Shown here one piece after another: positions 37,056-46,835 of a DNA stretch of 64,000 nucleotides. A model generated the notes under the pieces. The model ran no database searches and was not told where the DNA came from. It worked only from the letters and a program-made list of their open reading frames with translations. Location: NCBI RefSeq assembly GCF_900104145.1, contig NZ_FNLB01000006.1, forward strand, positions 3,908,501-3,972,500, in the 5' to 3' direction. A program made the translations under genes and the position numbers. Numbering within the stretch: position 1 is the stretch's first letter; each line of letters starts with the position of its first letter. The stretch comes from Pseudovibrio sp. Tun.PSC04-5.I4 (GTDB lineage: Bacteria > Pseudomonadota > Alphaproteobacteria > Rhizobiales > Stappiaceae).

Positions 37056-38521
37056 TCTGCAGGCTCATTGCTAAGTGCTTCTTGTCCCAAGCTTTCAGCG
37101 GCTGCATCAAACTCATCATCGGTTTTTGGGCCAATATTCAGGTAACCAAAAACAACGGTGACGATGGCACAACCCCAGCATAGGAACGCGAATGGGATGT
37201 AGGAAAGAACTGAGGTTCCGGTGACGCCTGCCATGTAGATACCGGTGCTGCCCCAAGGGATCAGCGGGATGAAGATGGCGGAAGCGGATAGTGTGGAAAC
37301 GGAGAGAGACACGCGCGGCAGGTTGAACTGCTTATATTTGTCTCTGAACAGTTCGGTTGGAACAATAACCGCGATGTATGATTCTGTGGTGGTGATCGCG
37401 GTTGTCAAAGTGGCCAGCACGGATGCTAGGACCAGAGAACCTTTTTTCTTAACGCCGCCGAACAGTGTTTCAACGATCACGTCGAGACAACCAACGGCAG
37501 TAAATGCGCCAATGAAGGTCATTGCAGCAAACATCAGCACGAACATCCAGCCCATGGAGTCCAAGCCGCCGCGATTAACCAGGCTTTTTACCTGTGGCGC
37601 GATTGCAGCAATGTCAGCACCTGGGATCATGTCCAGTTTGAAGCCATTGTAGCCAGCGTTGAAGCCATCAATCAGGTTGAAGCCGTTGAAGAAGTAGCCA
37701 AACAGAATTGCCAGAAAACCAGCGGCAAACATGGACGGAACAACTGGAAGGCGTTTCAGACTGCACCCAAGCAACAGCAGAAGCGGCAGGATGACAACTG
37801 GATTGGTGTTGAACAGACTCTCAATCTGAGTTGAGAACATCTGCGCTGTATCAGCTGTTGCAGTGCCTGTGCTGTACGACATGCCAAGGAAAATATAGGC
37901 AACGGTGGCGATCGCAGCTGTTGGGAACACGACAATAGCGGTGCCCTTCAGTGTGGAATAAACGCTGACACGGTTCACTGAGGATGCCAGATTACACATG
38001 TCGGACATGGGTGAGAAGATCTGCCCAAACATGGAACCGGAAACAACAGCGCCGGCCATAAGCGGCAAATGAACATCTAGAACCTGCCCCATGCCGATCA
38101 TCACCACGCCAACCGTGCCCGCTGTGCCCCAGGAGGTGCCGATTGCGATGGCGGTGAGAGAACATGCAACAAAAGCGAATGCAACGATGTAGCTTGGGTC
38201 AACAACTTTCAGCAGGTAGTAAATTGTAACAGGAATGGTGCCCGAGAACATCCATGTTGCAATTACAAAGCCGATGCCCAAAACGATAATCAGAACGTCA
38301 ATTATGTCCTTGATCTTATCGTTGATGCCGTCTTCAATATCTTTCCATGAATATCCGCAACGAAGGCCGATCAGTAACGTGTAAGCGGCAGATATGATCA
38401 TCGCGATACCTATGGACATACCGTACCCGATAACGCCGCCAAGGATGGCAATGAGCAGCACTGCCAGACACGAGAATGCTTCCAGCACGCTCGGTTTTCT
38501 TGGGTTTCTTAAAGTGGTCAT
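37052..38521 (-). CDS. nhaC: NhaC-family transporter
   Basis: A 489-residue polytopic membrane protein with about 12 hydrophobic segments. Family features are GTSWGTAGTVGVVMIGMGQVL, SGSMFGQIFSPMSDMCNLA and the later GCLDVIVETLFGG. NhaC proteins exchange Na+ or H+ for another ion or a carboxylate, with amino acids or malate/lactate as known cargoes. Coupling to a C-S lyase gene argues for an amino-acid or thioether cargo here rather than plain sodium efflux. A GGGAGAG ribosome-binding site precedes the ATG. Confidence 0.9.
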   Translation of the reverse strand: MTTLRNPRKPSVLEAFSCLAVLLIAILGGVIGYGMSIGIAMIISAAYTLLIGLRCGYSWKDIEDGINDKIKDIIDVLIIVLGIGFVIATWMFSGTIPVTIYYLLKVVDPSYIVAFAFVACSLTAIAIGTSWGTAGTVGVVMIGMGQVLDVHLPLMAGAVVSGSMFGQIFSPMSDMCNLASSVNRVSVYSTLKGTAIVVFPTAAIATVAYIFLGMSYSTGTATADTAQMFSTQIESLFNTNPVVILPLLLLLGCSLKRLPVVPSMFAAGFLAILFGYFFNGFNLIDGFNAGYNGFKLDMIPGADIAAIAPQVKSLVNRGGLDSMGWMFVLMFAAMTFIGAFTAVGCLDVIVETLFGGVKKKGSLVLASVLATLTTAITTTESYIAVIVPTELFRDKYKQFNLPRVSLSVSTLSASAIFIPLIPWGSTGIYMAGVTGTSVLSYIPFAFLCWGCAIVTVVFGYLNIGPKTDDEFDAAAESLGQEALSNEPAE

Positions 38522-39034
38522 TTGGACTCTCCCTGTGCCCTATAGTAGTTTGATGCCTAAATTACCGATCCAAAAAGTGCGTATGGATACCCATTATTTT
38601 CCCGATTTTAATGAGAAGTAGTTTAGGCCTTTAACTATATGTAGTTTGATATTTTTCACAATATGCACTGCTACGTATCAAGCTTTTCGAGCTCAAAACG
38701 AAATTTTCTAAGGTTTTTGGGTAAGTGTCCGCTCAAGTTGCGGTTCCATCAAAAGTTGAACTCGTTCGTTTGGAGCCTTTTGCTGTCGCTCTTACAAGTG
38801 CTCTGTGTGAGCTTAACCCGCCGAGACCGTTGAAAACGGGTTTAGGTTTTCGGATGGATCGTCGGTTTTTAGGCCAGATTTTGACTTCCTCTGTAAGGCA
38901 GGTTGTCGTTTTTACTTTTGATGCTTTGAGAAAAGCGTTCTTGCGTCACGGCGTAAACAGATGACAACATCTCCCAAACAGAATGCACTCCATTCGGAAG
39001 GCGACCAATACTATCCTGAAAGGAGCTATCTAGT
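38522..39034. promoter_or_regulatory. Divergent promoter region between nhaC-type and CoA-transferase genes
   Basis: No gene is supported. Two direct copies of a [A/T]GTAGTTTGAT motif, at 38544-38554 and 38640-38650, lie near the nhaC-type start. They could be regulator sites for the MarR protein, but they differ from the palindrome in front of marR. A 79-codon frame at 38725 has no ribosome-binding site. Confidence 0.4.
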
Positions 39035-40390
39035 GTGACCGAAATCTTTTGGAATGAGTTAAGTCTGGCAGTGTTTGGTGCAAATACGGCCCCTCCTGTG
39101 ATCCAATATACCGGACGGTTGCCTGGCCCTTTGCCGGTTACGGAGTTGCTGGCCGAAAGCGTCGGACTCGCCGGTGTTGCTTTAGCGTGCTTGCGCGGGC
39201 AATCATCGGAGGACGTCTTTGTGGATGGTCGCCTCACCGCGTTCTGGGGGCTGACATCCTGCGAACCAATCGATTGGACCCCGCAAGAACCTTGGGACCC
39301 GCTATCTTCCATCTTTAAAGGCAGAGACGGCTGGATTCGCCTCCATACCAACGCGCCCCACCACAAAGCAGTCGCCACGAGTCTCCTTGGCAATACTGTC
39401 ACGCAAGAGGACGCAGCGGCGGAGATTGCCAATCGATCAGTTGTGCAGCTTGAAACCGATTTTATCGCAGCGGGTGGAGCCGCAGCGCGCCTGATCACAT
39501 GGAATGACTGGCAAGCACACCCACAGGGGCGCGTCATCTCGCAAAGCCCTTTGGTGGAATGGTCTCAAGCTAAACCAGCGCGAGCGCCTACGAAATTGCA
39601 AGAGGCGGATTACAGTTCGGAGCGACCATTGTCTGGACTGAAGGTCCTTGATCTGACACGGGTCCTTGCAGGCCCTGTGGCCACACGCACTTTGGCTGGG
39701 TATGGTGCACAAGTTCTTCGTATTGATCCTGCCGACTGGGATGATCCGGGCCTTTTGCATGACACTACCATCGGCAAGCACTGTGCCGAGTTGGATCTGA
39801 CGAGTTCTTCAGATCGGGCACTCTTTGTGGACTTGCTGCGTCAGGCAGACGTACTTGTGCACGGCTACCGTCCCGGCGCTTTGGAAGGGCTTGGCTTTGA
39901 TGCCGCCAGTCTCGATCAGATTAACCCGGCGCACATCTGCATTAGCCTCAGCGCGTATGGCCGACAGGGCCCGTGGTCAGAACGTCGTGGCTTTGACAGT
40001 CTTGTTCAATTCAGCACAGGGATTGCGGACTTGTGCAGTGATGGCCATGGCCTACCGGGAAAACTGCCCGTACAAGCTCTGGACCATGCAGCAGGGTATG
40101 TAATAGCCGCTTGCGTTTTCGAAGCGCTCCGCGTCGCAAAATCCGGTCGAATTATATCAGCTCAAACATCGCTTGCGCGGATTGCATGGATGCTAAGTAG
40201 GACTGATCAAACCGATGGTGATGATGACCCTATTCCCCCCAAGGTCAAAGGCGATTTTGCGTCATCGATTGAAACGAGCGACTGGGGTAACCTGAAACGG
40301 TTGCGGCCACCTTTGACCGTTCGAGATGCACCGATGATCTGGGATACCCCCTCTGGTGAGCTGCGGCGCCATCCCGCATCATGGGATTAG
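39035..40390 (+). CDS. Class III CoA-transferase (CaiB/BaiF type) with permuted domain order
   Basis: A 451-residue protein. The usual N-terminal Rossmann part (LSGLKVLDLTRVLAGPVATR, then ADVLVHGYRPGALEGLGFD) begins only near residue 200. The catalytic aspartate is probably in RRGFDSLVQFSTG near residue 310. The first 190 residues resemble the part normally found at the C-terminus of family III enzymes. The family transfers CoA between carboxylic acids. The substrate is not evident. The start is a GTG with a GGAG ribosome-binding site. The gene is alone, divergent from the nhaC-type operon and followed by IS remnants. Confidence 0.8.
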   Translation: MTEIFWNELSLAVFGANTAPPVIQYTGRLPGPLPVTELLAESVGLAGVALACLRGQSSEDVFVDGRLTAFWGLTSCEPIDWTPQEPWDPLSSIFKGRDGWIRLHTNAPHHKAVATSLLGNTVTQEDAAAEIANRSVVQLETDFIAAGGAAARLITWNDWQAHPQGRVISQSPLVEWSQAKPARAPTKLQEADYSSERPLSGLKVLDLTRVLAGPVATRTLAGYGAQVLRIDPADWDDPGLLHDTTIGKHCAELDLTSSSDRALFVDLLRQADVLVHGYRPGALEGLGFDAASLDQINPAHICISLSAYGRQGPWSERRGFDSLVQFSTGIADLCSDGHGLPGKLPVQALDHAAGYVIAACVFEALRVAKSGRIISAQTSLARIAWMLSRTDQTDGDDDPIPPKVKGDFASSIETSDWGNLKRLRPPLTVRDAPMIWDTPSGELRRHPASWD

Positions 40391-40514
40391 AATGTGGCAG
40401 AGACGCGATTACAGACCTCAAAAATGTTGCCGTCGGCGGATGGAATCTTAGGGTATTCCAAACCTCAAACAACATGGTAATGCCCGCGTGAGACAAAACA
40501 ATCAGCAGTAGCAA

Positions 40515-40595
40515 ACCCGTTTTAGCTGGCGGCACCTGATAACGGAGCAAATGGCAGGTGTGGTCACTCAGCAACATGCCTGTAATCAGGACCGA
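40515..40595. repeat. Interspersed repeat, copy A
   Basis: TTAGCTGGCGGCACC, then AATGGCAGGTGTGGTCACTC and GCAACATGCCTGTAATCAGG. Related copies lie at 51971-52018, 55361-55412, 58583-58640 (inverted) and 62648-62720. Copies A and D share the upstream part as well. This is probably the end of a decayed insertion sequence that I cannot name. Confidence 0.6.
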
Positions 40596-40901
40596 AAGAT
40601 GCAACAGTGCCCTTGGAACAACGGGCCAACGCACTAAATCGCTTTGCGATACTGGCGCTGTTTGTGAGCATTTCACTGGATATGAATTTATTGCACGGGG
40701 TTAGCATCGGGTGTGTGCTGTTGGTGCAGCAATTCTCATAATGAATATTGTCATCGCCGAAAGTGCCTTTGACACAATCGATAGAGCTCGTTCTCCTAGA
40801 ATATGCAACGAATTGAGACCTTTTCGTTTCTCGGATTTCCATCCTTAGAACTGCTGCTGTTGGTCGAGGTGATCTTGCCTCAATTAACACAGAGGTTTTC
40901 C

Positions 40902-41816
40902 ATGCCCCTCCAGAAACCAACGACCACGACCCCACTTCGCGCCCGTATGATTGCGGATATGAGTGCGCGCAATCTTGGCCCAGCATCCAAGACCAGTCAC
41001 TTGCGCGCCTGCAAGCGCTTTGCGGCCTGGCTCGCCCGATCTCCGCAGACGGCAACTGCAGATGATGTGAGGCGGTTCCAACAGCACCTGATCGAGAGCG
41101 GCGTGAGCATCTGCACCCGCAATCAGACCATGTCAGGCGTCAAGTTTTTGTTCAAGGTGAGTTTGCGGCGACATGATCTGGTGGCAGAGATCTTCCACCT
41201 CAAAGAACCGGACCGGGTGCCGCTGGTGCTCAGCCAAAAGGAGGTCAAGCGCATTCTGGACCTGGCACCCAGTTTGAAAGCGCGTGTCATGTTATCCTTG
41301 GCCTATGGCTGCGGACTGCGCGCGGGCGAGATTGTTCGCTTGAGCGCTGGTGATATCGACAGCGCCCAGAACATCATCCGCATTGTCCAGGCGAAGGGAC
41401 ACAAGGATCGCAATGTTATGCTGCCTTCGGATATTTTAGGGTTGCTGCGTGAGTGGTGGAGGGAACGCCCAACCGGTCAGGATAACAATGTGCCTGTCCC
41501 TGAGCGTATTCTTTTCCCCGGCTATCGCGGCAAACCTCTCTCAACACGGCATTTATCGCGGCTGTTCCATGAGACAGCCAGACAAGCCGATATCACCAAA
41601 CACGTGACGCTGCATACGTTGCGCCATTCCTTTGCAACCCATCTTCTGGAGCGCGGCGTCGACATCCGGGTGATCCAGGTGCTGCTTGGCCATGCTAAAC
41701 TCACGACAACGGCGCGGTATGTACGGGTTGCCACGGGCATGATTGCGGCGGTGGCCAGCCCGCTGGATGACCTGAGCCGGTCCAGTCGGAAGAAAGGCCA
41801 GGCCAGGTCTTCGTAG
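40902..41816 (+). CDS. Tyrosine recombinase of the IS91-like element, copy 1
   Basis: A 304-residue recombinase. An N-terminal SAM-like DNA-binding domain (KTSHLRACKRFAAWLARSP) precedes the catalytic domain with Arg in GCGLRAGEIVRL, Lys in AKGHKDRNVML, His-x-x-Arg in LHTLRHSFATHLLE, and Tyr in ARYVRVATGM near the end. The ATG at 40902 has AGAGG upstream. An in-frame ATG at 40803 would add 33 residues without a ribosome-binding site. Such recombinases accompany a subset of IS91 elements, and their part in transposition is not settled. Confidence 0.9.
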   Translation: MPLQKPTTTTPLRARMIADMSARNLGPASKTSHLRACKRFAAWLARSPQTATADDVRRFQQHLIESGVSICTRNQTMSGVKFLFKVSLRRHDLVAEIFHLKEPDRVPLVLSQKEVKRILDLAPSLKARVMLSLAYGCGLRAGEIVRLSAGDIDSAQNIIRIVQAKGHKDRNVMLPSDILGLLREWWRERPTGQDNNVPVPERILFPGYRGKPLSTRHLSRLFHETARQADITKHVTLHTLRHSFATHLLERGVDIRVIQVLLGHAKLTTTARYVRVATGMIAAVASPLDDLSRSSRKKGQARSS

Positions 41817-41822
41817 AATACC

Positions 41823-43031
41823 ATGCCCCGTCCATCTGTGGAGGTTGCGGATATCCTCCGTGATCACGGGGCTGCCTGGCGTGCGGCGAACGCGGGTCAT
41901 GTCAGTCTGAGCCAATTGAAAGTGATGAGCGCGATTGAGTGCTGCCGTACAGCAGCGCTCGGCGGACATGTTGCCCATTGCACCGACTGCGGGCATGAGC
42001 ACATCGCCTACAATTCGTGCCGCAACCGTCACTGTCCCAAATGTCAGTCCGGCGCCGCAAAAACATGGCTGGCTGCGCGGGAAGCTGAGCTGCTGCCTGT
42101 GCGATATTTCCACCTTGTCTTTACATTGCCAAAACCGATCACTGATCTTGCCTATCAGAACAAACGCAAGATCTACAATCTTTTGATGCGGGCCAGCGCG
42201 GACACGGTGATCAAAATAGCCGCCGATCCCAAGCACCTTGGCGCGCGGGTCGGGATCACCTCGGTGCTCCATACCTGGGGCTCGGCAATGACGCACCATC
42301 CTCACGTGCATATGATCGTTCCGGGAGGAGGGCTTTCGGCGGATGGAGAAAAGTGGATCGCCTGCCGCAAAAACTTCTTCCTGTCTGTCCGGGTTTTATC
42401 CCGTTTGTACCGGCGTCTTATTCTGCAAGGGCTGGTCAGGCTGCACAAAGCTGGAAAACTGCAATTCTTCGGTGATTATGCTGACCTCATCAAGCCGGAC
42501 GCCTTCGAGGCCTTCCTCAAGCCGCTGCGCAAAATAGACTGGGTCGTCTACGCCAAGCAACCCTTTGCCGGACCAAAAGCTGTTCTGGCATATCTGTCGC
42601 GCTACACTCATAGGGTTGCGATTTCAAATAGCCGCTTGATCAGGGCCGATGAGCGCGGTGTCACGTTCCGCGTCAAGGATTACCGCGTGACTGGTCCCAG
42701 ACGGCATAAGACCATGCTCCTGAAAACCGACGAGTTCATCCGCCGGTTCATGATCCATGTTCTGCCAAAAGGCCAACACCGCATCCGCCACTACGGCTTC
42801 TTTGGTAATGGAACCCGCGCCGCCAATATTGCCAGGATCAGGGTATTACTCAGGGCCAAAGCGCCAGATAACGCTCAAAGCGATCAGGAGACTGCTGGCA
42901 GTGCCGCCCAAGCCCCCCGCACGCTCGCATTCCCTTGTCCGGGCTGCGGCGGCCAGTTGATCATCAAGGACACTTTTGCCCCACAACACCAGCCCAGAGC
43001 GCCACCAACCACGTCGAGGGCCGCCCTATGA
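41823..43031 (+). CDS. IS91-family HUH transposase, copy 1
   Basis: A 402-residue rolling-circle transposase. An N-terminal zinc-binding domain (CTDCGHEHIAYNSCRNRHCPKC) is followed by a GxTSVLHTWG block, the metal-binding HPHVHMIVPGG motif (HxH form) and the catalytic tyrosine region YLSRYTHRVAISNSRL. It begins 7 bases after the recombinase stop, so the two are probably co-translated. It nicks DNA at the element end and transposes by single-strand transfer. Confidence 0.93.
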   Translation: MPRPSVEVADILRDHGAAWRAANAGHVSLSQLKVMSAIECCRTAALGGHVAHCTDCGHEHIAYNSCRNRHCPKCQSGAAKTWLAAREAELLPVRYFHLVFTLPKPITDLAYQNKRKIYNLLMRASADTVIKIAADPKHLGARVGITSVLHTWGSAMTHHPHVHMIVPGGGLSADGEKWIACRKNFFLSVRVLSRLYRRLILQGLVRLHKAGKLQFFGDYADLIKPDAFEAFLKPLRKIDWVVYAKQPFAGPKAVLAYLSRYTHRVAISNSRLIRADERGVTFRVKDYRVTGPRRHKTMLLKTDEFIRRFMIHVLPKGQHRIRHYGFFGNGTRAANIARIRVLLRAKAPDNAQSDQETAGSAAQAPRTLAFPCPGCGGQLIIKDTFAPQHQPRAPPTTSRAAL

Positions 43032-43682
43032 CATCGCGAGCATCTTCATGGGGACCACTGTTCAGTCCTGCCTCAGCCTCACGCTACACTGGCATGCGGC
43101 CCAGCACACTTGTGCCAACCTATCGCATTGTGACGCAAAAACTGCCCGAACCTATGGGAAGCAATACATATCGCCGCCAACCTCGCAAATCACAGACCCA
43201 ACCCGCGCATACAAACCCTGCAAACGCATTCCTCCGACCTGATCCAAAGCAACAGACGCATTCAAATACCCATAGACCCGACTGACTTGCCCAAAACAAC
43301 CCCGCGATTTCCCGCTTTGGCGCTTCTCCGACGCCAGGCAGCGCCTCGCCTTGATTCAAAACGCACCCCGTGGCGTCCGAGAAACCTAAACATACGAGAA
43401 ACCTAAACATAGCACTAAATCGCTTTGCGATACTGGCGCTGTTTGTGAGCATTTCACTGGATATGAATTTATTGCACGGGGTTAGCATCGGGTGTGTGCT
43501 GTTGGTGCAGCAATTCTCATAATGAATATTGTCATCGCCGAAAGTGCCTTTGACACAATCGATAGAGCTCGTTCTCCTAGAATATGCAACGAATTGAGAC
43601 CTTTTCGTTTCTCGGATTTCCATCCTTAGAACTGCTGCTGTTGGTCGAGGTGATCTTGCCTCAATTAACACAGAGGTTTTCC

Positions 43683-44597
43683 ATGCCCCTCCAGAAACCA
43701 ACGACCACGACCCCACTTCGCGCCCGTATGATTGCGGATATGAGTGCGCGCAATCTTGGCCCAGCATCCAAGACCAGTCACTTGCGCGCCTGCAAGCGCT
43801 TTGCGGCCTGGCTCGCCCGATCTCCGCAGACGGCAACTGCAGATGATGTGAGGCGGTTCCAACAGCACCTGATCGAGAGCGGCGTGAGCATCTGCACCCG
43901 CAATCAGACCATGTCAGGCGTCAAGTTTTTGTTCAAGGTGAGTTTGCGGCGACATGATCTGGTGGCAGAGATCTTCCACCTCAAAGAACCGGACCGGGTG
44001 CCGCTGGTGCTCAGCCAAAAGGAGGTCAAGCGCATTCTGGACCTGGCACCCAGTTTGAAAGCGCGTGTCATGTTATCCTTGGCCTATGGCTGCGGACTGC
44101 GCGCGGGCGAGATTGTTCGCTTGAGCGCTGGTGATATCGACAGCGCCCAGAACATCATCCGCATTGTCCAGGCGAAGGGACACAAGGATCGCAATGTTAT
44201 GCTGCCTTCGGATATTTTAGGGTTGCTGCGTGAGTGGTGGAGGGAACGCCCAACCGGTCAGGATAACAATGTGCCTGTCCCTGAGCGTATTCTTTTCCCC
44301 GGCTATCGCGGCAAACCTCTCTCAACACGGCATTTATCGCGGCTGTTCCATGAGACAGCCAGACAAGCCGATATCACCAAACACGTGACGCTGCATACGT
44401 TGCGCCATTCCTTTGCAACCCATCTTCTGGAGCGCGGCGTCGACATCCGGGTGATCCAGGTGCTGCTTGGCCATGCTAAACTCACGACAACGGCGCGGTA
44501 TGTACGGGTTGCCACGGGCATGATTGCGGCGGTGGCCAGCCCGCTGGATGACCTGAGCCGGTCCAGTCGGAAGAAAGGCCAGGCCAGGTCTTCGTAG
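43683..44597 (+). CDS. Tyrosine recombinase of the IS91-like element, copy 2
   Basis: Identical in protein sequence to the copy at 40902-41816 and offset from it by exactly 2,781 bases. Its own start context is preserved (AGAGG before the ATG), so both copies should be expressed equally. A recombination event between the two copies would remove one unit cleanly. Confidence 0.9.
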   Translation: MPLQKPTTTTPLRARMIADMSARNLGPASKTSHLRACKRFAAWLARSPQTATADDVRRFQQHLIESGVSICTRNQTMSGVKFLFKVSLRRHDLVAEIFHLKEPDRVPLVLSQKEVKRILDLAPSLKARVMLSLAYGCGLRAGEIVRLSAGDIDSAQNIIRIVQAKGHKDRNVMLPSDILGLLREWWRERPTGQDNNVPVPERILFPGYRGKPLSTRHLSRLFHETARQADITKHVTLHTLRHSFATHLLERGVDIRVIQVLLGHAKLTTTARYVRVATGMIAAVASPLDDLSRSSRKKGQARSS

Positions 44598-44603
44598 AAT
44601 ACC

Positions 44604-45812
44604 ATGCCCCGTCCATCTGTGGAGGTTGCGGATATCCTCCGTGATCACGGGGCTGCCTGGCGTGCGGCGAACGCGGGTCATGTCAGTCTGAGCCAATTGA
44701 AAGTGATGAGCGCGATTGAGTGCTGCCGTACAGCAGCGCTCGGCGGACATGTTGCCCATTGCACCGACTGCGGGCATGAGCACATCGCCTACAATTCGTG
44801 CCGCAACCGTCACTGTCCCAAATGTCAGTCCGGCGCCGCAAAAACATGGCTGGCTGCGCGGGAAGCTGAGCTGCTGCCTGTGCGATATTTCCACCTTGTC
44901 TTTACATTGCCAAAACCGATCACTGATCTTGCCTATCAGAACAAACGCAAGATCTACAATCTTTTGATGCGGGCCAGCGCGGACACGGTGATCAAAATAG
45001 CCGCCGATCCCAAGCACCTTGGCGCGCGGGTCGGGATCACCTCGGTGCTCCATACCTGGGGCTCGGCAATGACGCACCATCCTCACGTGCATATGATCGT
45101 TCCGGGAGGAGGGCTTTCGGCGGATGGAGAAAAGTGGATCGCCTGCCGCAAAAACTTCTTCCTGTCTGTCCGGGTTTTATCCCGTTTGTACCGGCGTCTT
45201 ATTCTGCAAGGGCTGGTCAGGCTGCACAAAGCTGGAAAACTGCAATTCTTCGGTGATTATGCTGACCTCATCAAGCCGGACGCCTTCGAGGCCTTCCTCA
45301 AGCCGCTGCGCAAAATAGACTGGGTCGTCTACGCCAAGCAACCCTTTGCCGGACCAAAAGCTGTTCTGGCATATCTGTCGCGCTACACTCATAGGGTTGC
45401 GATTTCAAATAGCCGCTTGATCAGGGCCGATGAGCGCGGTGTCACGTTCCGCGTCAAGGATTACCGCGTGACTGGTCCCAGACGGCATAAGACCATGCTC
45501 CTGAAAACCGACGAGTTCATCCGCCGGTTCATGATCCATGTTCTGCCAAAAGGCCAACACCGCATCCGCCACTACGGCTTCTTTGGTAATGGAACCCGCG
45601 CCGCCAATATTGCCAGGATCAGGGTATTACTCAGGGCCAAAGCGCCAGATAACGCTCAAAGCGATCAGGAGACTGCTGGCAGTGCCGCCCAAGCCCCCCG
45701 CACGCTCGCATTCCCTTGTCCGGGCTGCGGCGGCCAGTTGATCATCAAGGACACTTTTGCCCCACAACACCAGCCCAGAGCGCCACCAACCACGTCGAGG
45801 GCCGCCCTATGA
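44604..45812 (+). CDS. IS91-family HUH transposase, copy 2
   Basis: Identical in protein sequence to the transposase at 41823-43031, with the zinc domain, HPHVHMI and YLSRYTHRV motifs all intact. Both copies are therefore potentially active. Confidence 0.93.
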   Translation: MPRPSVEVADILRDHGAAWRAANAGHVSLSQLKVMSAIECCRTAALGGHVAHCTDCGHEHIAYNSCRNRHCPKCQSGAAKTWLAAREAELLPVRYFHLVFTLPKPITDLAYQNKRKIYNLLMRASADTVIKIAADPKHLGARVGITSVLHTWGSAMTHHPHVHMIVPGGGLSADGEKWIACRKNFFLSVRVLSRLYRRLILQGLVRLHKAGKLQFFGDYADLIKPDAFEAFLKPLRKIDWVVYAKQPFAGPKAVLAYLSRYTHRVAISNSRLIRADERGVTFRVKDYRVTGPRRHKTMLLKTDEFIRRFMIHVLPKGQHRIRHYGFFGNGTRAANIARIRVLLRAKAPDNAQSDQETAGSAAQAPRTLAFPCPGCGGQLIIKDTFAPQHQPRAPPTTSRAAL

Positions 45813-46199
45813 CATCGCGAGCATCTTCATGGGGACCACTGTTCAGTCCTGCCTCAGCCTCACGCTACACTGGCATGCGGCCCAGCACACTTGTGCCAAC
45901 CTATCGCATTGTGACGCAAAAACTGCCCGAACCTATGGGAAGCAATACATATCGCCGCCAACCTCGCAAATCACAGACCCAACCCGCGCATACAAACCCT
46001 GCAAACGCATTCCTCCGACCTGATCCAAAGCAACAGACGCATTCAAATACCCATAGACCCGACTGACTTGCCCAAAACAACCCCGCGATTTCCCGCTTTG
46101 GCGCTTCTCCGACGCCAGGCAGCGCCTCGCCTTGATTCAAAACGCACCCCGTGGCGTCCGAGAAACCTAAACATACGAGAAACCTAAACATAACCGGAC

Positions 46200-46490
46200 C
46201 TTCGGGCGTTTCCATCATGAGTTGAGACACGCTCACCCGAAGGCTTCTACAGTGGCTCTTATGGGCGATCTGGAATTACCCATGCTGATCATGAAAGTCC
46301 TTGATCCAGCGATTCAAGGTAGCACACCCCACACCCAAGTCAGCGGCAATCTCCGGCACTGACCGACCACTCACTTCGACCAGTCGCACCACCTCATGCT
46401 TAAACTCTCCCGTATTATGTGTTCGCAACATGAAGTCCTCCTGTTGTCAATATAACAGAAGTCCCTCCATTTTTCTCGGACCATTCCAAT
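46200..46490 (-). mobile_element. Remnant of an IS3-family element
   Basis: On the minus strand an end-like sequence (GGTCCGAGAAAAATGG, near 46468-46483) is followed by AGGAGG and the OrfA start at 46431. The element is cut off at about 46193 by the IS91 tandem. OrfB is missing. Confidence 0.65.
46276..46431 (-). pseudogene. IS3-type OrfA fragment
   Basis: A 51-codon frame encodes MLRTHNTGEFKHEVVRLVEV and then VPEIAADLGVGCATLNRWIK, the helix-turn-helix of an IS3-family OrfA, before stopping at TAA (46278-46276). Full OrfA proteins are about twice as long. The frame is too short to appear as a normal gene and is certainly a relic. Confidence 0.75.
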
Positions 46491-46835
46491 CCCATATTCG
46501 ATTCAACCGATCTGTCCAGAAGGCTTCCACGACAAACAAGCCACTGAGTTGCTCAGAATTTGCACATGGGTTAGACGTCCTATCGTTTCTGTATGATGTC
46601 CGTTTTGTTCTATTATCGAAAATCAAGTATATCTATAAATTAATGCAACAAATACGAATCTCATATGACCATATTGAAGGGTGATTATGAGAATTAGTTT
46701 AAAGAACACATAATCAACTGACTTCAGGCAAGTATAGGGCAGGTGGATCGATACATTTGCGTTCCTGCTGTATCTTCCTGTTTTGTCTGTTCAGTTCTGA
46801 ATGGAGATCCCAATAGCGGGATTCGTAGGTTAACT
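46491..46835. other. Upstream region of the serine dehydratase cluster
   Basis: No gene is supported. It is AT-rich from about 46600 to 46700, where the promoter of the following cluster is likely. Confidence 0.4.

Larger units (their letters stand above)
40631..43411 (+). mobile_element. IS91-like element, copy 1 (2,781 bp)
   Basis: First of two identical, directly adjacent units. It carries a tyrosine recombinase and an IS91-type HUH transposase. The unit ends in two exact copies of CGAGAAACCTAAACATA (43378-43394 and 43395-43411), preceded by an imperfect hairpin (about 43326-43336 with 43371-43381). It lacks terminal inverted repeats and a target duplication, as expected for IS91-type rolling-circle elements. 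Confidence 0.9.
43412..46192 (+). mobile_element. IS91-like element, copy 2 (exact tandem duplicate)
   Basis: The repeat of copy 1 begins at the very next base (GCACTAAATCGC at 43412, as at 40631) and ends with the same 17-bp double repeat at 46192. Both predicted proteins are identical between copies, and the DNA appears identical throughout. The right flank falls in remains of an IS3-type element. Confidence 0.9.
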
